A DNA stretch of 22,764 nt, from contig JAZKZG010000114.1 in the NCBI GenBank assembly GCA_045612565.1, positions 1 through 22,764 on the forward strand, read 5' to 3'. This stretch comes from RGIG9041 sp045612565 (lineage in GTDB: Bacteria; Bacillota; Clostridia; Oscillospirales; QAKW01). How positions within the stretch are numbered: position 1 is the first letter of the stretch; every line of letters begins with the position of its first letter. Made by a program: the position numbers and the translations under genes. Positions 5,212-10,281 of this stretch are shown here, piece after piece. The notes under the pieces were generated by a model. The model had not been told where the DNA came from. It saw nothing but the letters and a program-made list of their open reading frames with translations, and searched no databases.

Positions 5212-5907
5212 ATGAAATACTATCGTTGTCCGCACTGCGGCGAACCCGGCATCAGCGCCCTCTACAAAAACCTTATGGCAAGAACACACTATTTGTTTAT
5301 AAATATGAGATTTGAGGATATTATTCAAAAGGATAAAGGCGAAATATGCACATATTGTAACAAACCGTATGTTCTGCGTCCACGCTACAGCTCATCGCTG
5401 TATGTTCTGACATATATTCTGGCCAGATTCATTTTTCCTGTTGCGTGGATTATAGCAGCAATTATTATCGAAGGCAGAGTAGACGTCTTTTTGGGAATTT
5501 TAATGATCCTCTTTTTTCCTGCGGCTATCTGGGGAATGCGTTGTCTGCCCAAACTGTTGTGCGCGCCCGTAGCATCGGATAAGGAAACGTTACAAAAAAT
5601 TGATAGGCTGTCAAACGTATCGGTCGAGCTTTTGGAGATTGCAAAAAACATACACAACTACGACATCCACGTGATAAAATTTGATGCAAAAACCGAGAAT
5701 ATGCGCTTTAAAGAGGCGTTTGACAAAGAGCAGGTGCCGATTATGTTCTTAAAAAAGACACGCGCACAAACAACTCCCATTGAGGCTTTTATAATTAAGA
5801 AAGAATTTGTGCCCGAGGATTTGCTTTTTGTGGGAAGCACCTTTTCGATAATTGACACAAAGGGCACAATCATCGGCAAGGGCAAAATACATAAAATCTA
5901 TCAATAA
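5212..5907 (+). CDS. zinc-ribbon membrane protein, paralogue 1, unknown
   Basis: A 231-residue protein. The N-terminal zinc ribbon is CPHCGEPG (residues 6-9 of MKYYRCPHCG), with the second pair CTYC at about 47-50. Two adjacent membrane segments follow (YVLTYILARFIFPVAWIIAAIII and VFLGILMILFFPAAIWGM). The C-terminal soluble region of about 110 residues begins near SNVSVELLEIAKNIH and is rich in alternating hydrophobic strand-like stretches (IMFLKKTRA, EAFIIKKEF, STFSIIDTKGTIIGKGKI), suggesting a small beta-rich domain in the cytoplasm. The start has GGAGAAG 5 bases ahead. A paralogue follows 13 bases after the stop. I do not recognise the family; similar clostridial proteins are annotated hypothetical. 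Confidence 0.75.
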   Translation: MKYYRCPHCGEPGISALYKNLMARTHYLFINMRFEDIIQKDKGEICTYCNKPYVLRPRYSSSLYVLTYILARFIFPVAWIIAAIIIEGRVDVFLGILMILFFPAAIWGMRCLPKLLCAPVASDKETLQKIDRLSNVSVELLEIAKNIHNYDIHVIKFDAKTENMRFKEAFDKEQVPIMFLKKTRAQTTPIEAFIIKKEFVPEDLLFVGSTFSIIDTKGTIIGKGKIHKIYQ

Positions 5908-5920
5908 TAAGGCGAAGACT

Positions 5921-6610
5921 ATGAAATACTATCGTTGTCCGCATTGCGGTGAACCGGGCATAAGCGCCCTTTACAAAAATACTTTTGCAAAAACACATTA
6001 TAATCTGCTGAATATAAAGTTTGAAGACCTTTTGAGAAATGACAATGGCGAAGTGTGCAAATATTGCAAAAAGATGTATGTTATCCGTCCGCGTTACAAC
6101 AGCACTCATTACGTTCTGGCGTATGTTGGGATGATGATTTTTAATATTGCAATACTTATTGCGAATTTATATTTTGCGAAGAATTCACATTATCTGTCGT
6201 ATTATCTGACTCCCGTTATATTGGCACCATTTTTCGGTACTTATTGGATTCCAAAGCTTATGTGTGCGCCGCTGCCTGCCGATAAGAAAACGATGAAAAA
6301 AATTGATATAATGTCAAACGTATCGGTCGAGCTTTTGGAGATTGCAAAAAACATCCACAACTATGACATCCACGCAATAAAATTTGATGCAAAAACTTAT
6401 AATATACGTTTTAAAGAGGTGTTTAACAAAGAGCAGGTGCCGATAATGTTTTTAAAAAGGACCCGCGCACAGATATCACCCATTGAAGCGTACATAATTA
6501 AAAAAGAATTTGTGCCCGAGGATTTGCTTTTTGAGGGAAGCACCTTTTCGATAATTGATACAAAAGGCACAGTCATCGGCAAGGGCAAGATACGTAAAAT
6601 TCTTCAATAA
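5921..6610 (+). CDS. zinc-ribbon membrane protein, paralogue 2, unknown
   Basis: A 229-residue tandem paralogue of the preceding gene. The first 19 residues are nearly identical (MKYYRCPHCGEPGISALYK) and CKYC completes the ribbon. The two membrane segments have quite different sequence (YVGMMIFNIAILIANLYF and YLTPVILAPFFGTYWI). The C-terminal domain is again almost identical to the first copy, including a 43-base exact DNA match (6312-6354 with 5609-5651). The weak SD (AAGGCGAAG) and 13-base gap suggest the pair is one transcript. A perfect palindromic terminator follows. The mosaic of near-identical ends and divergent middle points to gene conversion or to selection acting only on the membrane part. 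Confidence 0.75.
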   Translation: MKYYRCPHCGEPGISALYKNTFAKTHYNLLNIKFEDLLRNDNGEVCKYCKKMYVIRPRYNSTHYVLAYVGMMIFNIAILIANLYFAKNSHYLSYYLTPVILAPFFGTYWIPKLMCAPLPADKKTMKKIDIMSNVSVELLEIAKNIHNYDIHAIKFDAKTYNIRFKEVFNKEQVPIMFLKRTRAQISPIEAYIIKKEFVPEDLLFEGSTFSIIDTKGTVIGKGKIRKILQ

Positions 6611-6637
6611 AAAAACAGGTCAATTGACCTGTTTTTT
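6609..6637. terminator. terminator of the zinc-ribbon pair
   Basis: A perfect palindrome around AAAAACAGGTCAATTGACCT with a T-run, immediately after the stop of paralogue 2. Confidence 0.88.
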
Positions 6638-6638
6638 G

Positions 6639-6667
6639 TTGCCTTTGTTTTTAAAATATGCTACAAT
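6639..6667 (+). promoter_or_regulatory. sigma-A promoter of the GNAT gene
   Basis: -35 TTGCCT (6639-6644), 17-base spacer, -10 TACAAT (6662-6667), directly after the terminator and 17 bases before the start codon. Confidence 0.6.
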
Positions 6668-6684
6668 AATCGTGAGGTGAGATT

Positions 6685-7125
6685 ATGGCAACAATACGCA
6701 AAATGAACAAAAACGACCGCGAAAGTGTCATCGGAATGATGCGCGTGTTTTACGCATCCGACGCAGTCTCCACAAACGGCTCTGATGAGATTTTCGAAAA
6801 CGATTTTAAAAACTGTGTAAACGACTGCCCCTACCTCGAGGGCTATATTTTTGAAAAAGACGGTGAAACCATAGGATACGGTATGGTTGCCAGAAGTTTT
6901 TCCACCGAATTTGGCAAACCTTGTATCTGGATTGAGGATATTTATCTCAAACCCGACTTCAGACACCGTGGCATCGGAACAAAATTTTTGCAGTTTGTCG
7001 AAAACTCTTATCCCAACGCACTCCTTCGCCTCGAAGCCGAACCCGACAACGAAAAGGCAGTTAACGCTTATAAAAAGAACGGCTTTGACACTCTTCCCTA
7101 CCTTGAACTCAAAAAGGAGAATTAA
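6685..7125 (+). CDS. GNAT-family N-acetyltransferase
   Basis: A 146-residue protein with the single-domain GNAT fold. The opening strand ATIRKMNKNDRESVIGMM is followed by the core sheet YIFEKDGETIGYGMVA and the strand IWIEDIYLKPDFRHRGIG, whose RHRGIGT fits motif A (R/Q-x-x-G-x-G/A), the acetyl-CoA pyrophosphate loop. Then come the AEPDNEKAVNAYKKNGF segment (motif B, with the N..A...Y...GF pattern) and a final strand. Such enzymes transfer acetyl from acetyl-CoA to an amine; the substrate cannot be inferred. GAGGTGAG lies ahead of ATG. The next gene starts 2 bases after the stop with its SD inside this gene, so they are coupled. Confidence 0.88.
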   Translation: MATIRKMNKNDRESVIGMMRVFYASDAVSTNGSDEIFENDFKNCVNDCPYLEGYIFEKDGETIGYGMVARSFSTEFGKPCIWIEDIYLKPDFRHRGIGTKFLQFVENSYPNALLRLEAEPDNEKAVNAYKKNGFDTLPYLELKKEN

Positions 7126-7127
7126 AA

Positions 7128-7706
7128 ATGAAAAAGCGGATTAAATTTTCGTGGATTTCAATAAGTTTACTCATACTGTCAGTATTGTTTTGGGGATGTA
7201 CCAAAGCAGTTGAGACGATGAAAAAACGCGACATAATCATATATTATCTTGGGGTAGACACATATAATATACTCGATTTTTTGAATATCGCTTTTACAGT
7301 CGCACTCACACTTGCAATAATTGTGCTTTTATTTCAGAATGTGAAAAAAATTGTAATTCCGATAATAATTTCGTCGGTTATGGTTTTGGTTGTGAGTTTT
7401 TATACATACCTTTCATTAAACCTCTTTTTTGAGCCTGAATCAAAGTATTATGAATTTGTATCGGATGACAAAGAACACACAATAATTATCAGAGAAAGTT
7501 CGTGGCTTCTCAGTGGCGGCGGTACAATTTATCAAAAGACCTCACCCTACACATTGACTCCCCTCGGCGGATATACAACCGATGACGGTCTTCGCCCCAT
7601 AAGACAAAATCAGTATTATTTTGATTGGTACGACGGTTGGTTTGAGTTTCATTATAATTATAATGACGAAATTTATAAATCAGTCGATTGTGAATATGTA
7701 AAATAA
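7128..7706 (+). CDS. membrane protein, unknown
   Basis: A 192-residue protein of unrecognised family. An N-terminal membrane segment (WISISLLILSVLFWGC) is followed by a short loop, then two more (FLNIAFTVALTLAIIVLLF and IVIPIIISSVMVLVVSFYTYLSL). The remaining roughly 95 residues are probably extracytoplasmic and rich in Tyr, Asp and strand-like stretches (HTIIIRESSWLLSGGGTIY, WYDGWFEFHYNYNDEIYKSV). The Cys in FWGC does not sit in a proper lipobox. Its SD AAGGAG lies in the last codons of the GNAT gene, indicating translational coupling. The hairpin at 7710-7741 ends the unit. Confidence 0.65.
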   Translation: MKKRIKFSWISISLLILSVLFWGCTKAVETMKKRDIIIYYLGVDTYNILDFLNIAFTVALTLAIIVLLFQNVKKIVIPIIISSVMVLVVSFYTYLSLNLFFEPESKYYEFVSDDKEHTIIIRESSWLLSGGGTIYQKTSPYTLTPLGGYTTDDGLRPIRQNQYYFDWYDGWFEFHYNYNDEIYKSVDCEYVK

Positions 7707-7709
7707 AAA

Positions 7710-7750
7710 TACCACTATTGCATTTTTTGGCAATAGTGGTATAATTTTTA
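7710..7750 (+). terminator. terminator hairpin with embedded azlC promoter
   Basis: A 12-bp perfect inverted repeat (TACCACTATTGC / GCAATAGTGGTA, 7710-7741) followed by TAATTTTT, just after the preceding gene. The same bases carry the promoter listed separately. Confidence 0.8.
7718..7745 (+). promoter_or_regulatory. sigma-A promoter giving a leaderless azlC mRNA
   Basis: -35 TTGCAT (7718-7723), 16-base spacer, -10 TATAAT (7740-7745). The azlC ATG at 7754 is 8 bases after the -10 box, where transcription should start, and no SD precedes it. Confidence 0.65.
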
Positions 7751-7753
7751 TCT

Positions 7754-8467
7754 ATGAATACTAAGAAAAACTTTTTACAAGGACTAAAGTCCGGAATACC
7801 TATCGGCCTTGGATACCTGTCGGTATCATTTTCGTTTGGCATAATGGCAATAAGCGTGGGCCTCAAGTGGTGGCAGGCGGTTGTCGTTTCAATGTTAAAC
7901 TTAACATCAGCGGGTCAACTTGCGGGTGTTACCATAATGTGCGCACCGTACCAGTTTATCGAGATGTTTGTGTCGCAACTCACAATAAACATCCGCTACT
8001 CGTTTATGTCAATCAGTCTTTCGCAAAAAGCGGACAAGCGCCTGTCGGGAATTTACCGTTGGCTGTTCGGCTTTTTTATAACCGACGAGATTTTTGCGGT
8101 AGCGGTAAGTCAAAAGAAAGTAACGCGTGCGTTTATGTCGGGTGTTGCTATTTTTCCCTACCTCGGCTGGACACTGGGCACACTTTTAGGTGCAATACTC
8201 GGTAATATTTTACCGGCATCTGTTATGAGTGCGCTTTGCATTGCAATCTACGGTATGTTTATTGCAATCGTCGCCCCCGATGCCAAAGAGTCAAAGAGCC
8301 TTTTTTGCATTGTTGCGCTCTCCTGCGCCCTTTCGTGTGCATTCTACTTTTTGCCCGTATTAAAAAATATTTCAAGCGGTCTTGCGATAAGCATCTGCGC
8401 AGTTATTGCTGCAATCGTTGGTGCCGCACTTTTCCCGATAAATACGGAGGCAGACGATGGACAATAA
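7754..8467 (+). CDS. azlC: AzlC-family branched-chain amino acid exporter, large subunit (pair 1)
   Basis: A 237-residue polytopic membrane protein of the AzlC/YgaZ family. It opens with the family block GLKSGIPIGLGYLSVSFSFGIMA, continues with LNLTSAGQLAGVTIM and the conserved charged patch NIRYSFMSISLSQK, and has FFITDEIFAVA in the middle. Several hydrophobic helices follow to the C terminus. AzlC works with the small AzlD subunit to export branched-chain amino acids (and, in YgaZH, methionine). The azlD gene overlaps its end by 11 bases, confirming the pairing. The start has no SD: TATAAT lies so close that the mRNA probably begins at or within 2 bases of the AUG. I see no better internal start. 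Confidence 0.9.
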   Translation: MNTKKNFLQGLKSGIPIGLGYLSVSFSFGIMAISVGLKWWQAVVVSMLNLTSAGQLAGVTIMCAPYQFIEMFVSQLTINIRYSFMSISLSQKADKRLSGIYRWLFGFFITDEIFAVAVSQKKVTRAFMSGVAIFPYLGWTLGTLLGAILGNILPASVMSALCIAIYGMFIAIVAPDAKESKSLFCIVALSCALSCAFYFLPVLKNISSGLAISICAVIAAIVGAALFPINTEADDGQ

Positions 8468-8774
8468 ACAGTTTTTTATTTATCTTATCATAATGGCGTT
8501 GTCAACCTACCTTATCCGCGCCGTACCCTTTGCCGCATTTACCAAAAAAATCAAAAACCGCTTTGTGCGCTCGTTTTTGTACTATATCCCCTACACAGTG
8601 CTGACCGTTATGACAATCCCCGCCGTATTTTTTGCAACGGGGTCTGTTGTTTGCGCCGCCATCGGTGTTATTGTTGCGGTAATTGTGGCAATACTTTCTA
8701 AAAACCTGTTACTCACAGCGGGTGCCGCGTCTCTTTCGGTATTTATTGCACAGGCGGTGATGGGCGCACTATGA
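8457..8774 (+). CDS. azlD: AzlD-family branched-chain amino acid exporter, small subunit (pair 1)
   Basis: A 105-residue protein with four hydrophobic helices and the AzlD pattern: an opening helix FFIYLIIMALSTYLIRAVPF (the T-Y-x-x-R-x-x-P signature), the basic loop TKKIKNRFVRSFLYYIPY, then YTVLTVMTIPAVFFATGSVV and two C-terminal helices. GGAGG lies 6 bases ahead of its ATG. It overlaps azlC at its start and shares an ATGA overlap with the second azlC at its end, so all four azl genes are translationally linked in one operon. Confidence 0.88.
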   Translation: MDNKQFFIYLIIMALSTYLIRAVPFAAFTKKIKNRFVRSFLYYIPYTVLTVMTIPAVFFATGSVVCAAIGVIVAVIVAILSKNLLLTAGAASLSVFIAQAVMGAL

Positions 8775-9436
8775 AAAAGTTTTTAAACGCATTTAAATCA
8801 ACCCTTCCCGTAATGGCGGGGTATATCGTACTCGGCATCGGCTTCGGTATGCTGTTTGCTTCTAAAGGCTATGGTATTTTGTGGTCGTTTTTAATGAGCC
8901 TTTTAGTGTACGCGGGTTCAATGCAGTATTTTGCAATCGACCTTCTCACCGCGGGTGCCTCGCTCATTTCAATAGCAATCGCGACGGTTGCCGTTAACGC
9001 ACGACACATCTTTTACGGTATCTCAATGCTTGAACGTTACCGCGGCACAGGCGCTAAAAAGCCGTATCTCATATTTTCGCTGACCGACGAAACATACTCG
9101 CTCGTATGTACAGGCGAAAATGACCACAAACGGTTTTTATGGGTATCACTGCTTAATCACGCATACTGGGTGACGGGCTGTACGCTCGGCGCAAGTATAG
9201 GCGGCTTTGTAACAATCAAAGGTATCGACTTTGCGCTGACCGCTTTGTTTGTGACGGTGTTTACAGAACAGTGGCTCAGCACTAAAGACCACACGTTTGC
9301 AATAACAGGTGCTTTTGCAAGTGTTGTTTGTTTATTCCTTTTCGGCGCGGACAGATTTTTGATTCCTGCAATGATTGTAATTACAATCACACTTACCGTA
9401 ATTAAAAAAATAAAAGGCGGTGACGACGATGAATAA
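8771..9436 (+). CDS. azlC: AzlC-family exporter, large subunit (pair 2)
   Basis: A 221-residue second AzlC. It carries the family blocks FKSTLPVMAGYIVLGIGFGMLFA, LLVYAGSMQYFAIDLL (the Y-A-G-S-M-Q-x segment typical of AzlC), VNARHIFYGISML (the N-A-R-H block) and LTDETYSLV. These blocks match YgaZ/AzlC more closely than those of pair 1, where NIRYSFMS and TSAGQLAG replace NARHIFYG and AGSMQYFA, so the two pairs are ancient paralogues rather than a recent duplication. It overlaps azlD 1 by ATGA and the following azlD by 8 bases. The substrate may differ from that of pair 1, but this cannot be read from sequence. Confidence 0.92.
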   Translation: MKKFLNAFKSTLPVMAGYIVLGIGFGMLFASKGYGILWSFLMSLLVYAGSMQYFAIDLLTAGASLISIAIATVAVNARHIFYGISMLERYRGTGAKKPYLIFSLTDETYSLVCTGENDHKRFLWVSLLNHAYWVTGCTLGASIGGFVTIKGIDFALTALFVTVFTEQWLSTKDHTFAITGAFASVVCLFLFGADRFLIPAMIVITITLTVIKKIKGGDDDE

Positions 9437-9752
9437 TACGTATACCGCCCTTGCAATAGGCGTAATAGCGCTTATGACTGCAGCTTTGCGGTTTTTACCG
9501 TTTGTTATCTTTTCACGTGGTAAAAAAACCCCCGAGTTTGTTTTGTGGCTGGGACGTGCGCTACCATTTGCCGTTATGGGTATGCTTGTTGTATACTGCT
9601 TAAAAGGCGTGTCGTTTTTGTCGGCACCCTACGGCATTCCCGAACTTGTATCATGCGCCGCAGTCGTGCTTTTGCACATATGGAAGCGAAACTCCGTTAT
9701 AAGTATCGCAGGCGGCACCGCACTCTATATTTTAATTGTAAATTTAATTTAA
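9429..9752 (+). CDS. azlD: AzlD-family exporter, small subunit (pair 2)
   Basis: A 107-residue protein starting MNNTYTALAIGVIALMTAALRFLPF. I chose this ATG over one 9 bases upstream because of its spacing from AAAGGCGG. The A-x-R-F-x-P-F element matches the AzlD signature. Later segments are FVLWLGRALPFAVMGMLVVYCLK, ELVSCAAVVLLHIW and a final helix AGGTALYILIVNLI. It is the last gene of the four-gene azl operon and overlaps the second azlC by 8 bases; a strong terminator follows at once. Confidence 0.88.
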   Translation: MNNTYTALAIGVIALMTAALRFLPFVIFSRGKKTPEFVLWLGRALPFAVMGMLVVYCLKGVSFLSAPYGIPELVSCAAVVLLHIWKRNSVISIAGGTALYILIVNLI

Positions 9753-9781
9753 AAACGGTTGGATTACTCCAACCGTTTTTA
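9751..9781. terminator. bidirectional terminator between azlD and the DtxR-type gene
   Basis: AAAAACGGTTGGA / TCCAACCGTTTTT with a 4-base loop, serving the azl operon on + and the regulator gene ending at 9779 on -. Confidence 0.92.
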
Positions 9782-10138
9782 CTTTATAAACTTTTTAAAT
9801 GCTTCAAGCGTTGCATCGGATATAACGTGTTCCATTTTACACGCATCCTCTGCGGCTATCTCACGCGGCACGCCTGCCTTTACCAAAAACTCGGTAACAA
9901 TCGTGTGGCGTTCGTAAATCTTTTCGGCAACCTCGTGACCAACGTCGGTAAGACAGAGGTTTCCGTCGTCCTCCACGGTGATATAACCGCCTTTTTTCAA
10001 AAGACCTACCGCGCGGCTTACCGACGGCTTGGAGTACCCCATATATTCACATACGTCAACAGAGCGTACAATTCCGCCTTTTTTTGACAATACGTAAATC
10101 GATTCAAGATACATTTCGCCTGATTCCTGCAATGCCAA
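9779..10138 (-). CDS. DtxR/IdeR-family metal-dependent repressor (short form)
   Basis: A 119-residue regulator. The winged helix (GEMYLESIYVLSKKGGIVRS through SKPSVSRAVGLLKKGGYI) is followed by the metal-binding and dimerisation domain. The ligand set follows iron-type DtxR rather than MntR: Met9 (in EMYL), His78 (in ERH), and Cys100, Glu103, His104 in DACKMEHVISD. MntR has Asp and Glu at the Met and Cys positions. The protein ends right after this domain and lacks the SH3-like third domain, a common short clostridial form. The start is TTG at 10138, supported by GGAGGG 6 bases ahead and by the lack of a better ATG. It is divergent from the P-type ATPase gene and may control it, itself, or both. 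Confidence 0.88.
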   Translation of the reverse strand: MALQESGEMYLESIYVLSKKGGIVRSVDVCEYMGYSKPSVSRAVGLLKKGGYITVEDDGNLCLTDVGHEVAEKIYERHTIVTEFLVKAGVPREIAAEDACKMEHVISDATLEAFKKFIK

Positions 10139-10168
10139 AATAATCCCTCCACATTGAGTTATACTGTT

Positions 10169-10197
10169 ATTATATCATATAAACTTAAATTGTTCAA
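10169..10197 (-). promoter_or_regulatory. sigma-A promoter of the DtxR-type gene, with dyad
   Basis: On the - strand, -35 TTGAAC (10192-10197), 17-base spacer, -10 TATAAT (10169-10174). The palindrome ATTGTTcAACAAT (10190-10202) covers the -35 box and could be an operator for autorepression. Confidence 0.7.
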
Positions 10198-10219
10198 CAA
10201 TAATTAACAATTACTATAC

Positions 10220-10248
10220 TTGAAAATATTTCCGATACAATATATAAT
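10220..10248 (+). promoter_or_regulatory. sigma-A promoter of the P-type ATPase gene
   Basis: -35 TTGAAA (10220-10225), 17-base spacer, -10 TATAAT (10243-10248), 34 bases upstream of the start codon and 18 bases from the dyad at 10190-10202. Confidence 0.75.
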
Positions 10249-10281
10249 ACTCAATAGTATAATTATTGGAGGTAAAATAAA

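Noticed and set aside
5212..6610. Repeat or mobile element reading of the near-identical segments in the two paralogues
   Set aside because: The repeats lie in the same relative positions of two coding frames and are explained by gene duplication or conversion; no terminal inverted repeats or transposase are present.
7128..7706. Lipoprotein reading of the membrane protein with FWGC near its N terminus
   Set aside because: The residues before Cys do not fit a lipobox (Phe-Trp-Gly-Cys), and two further membrane helices follow.
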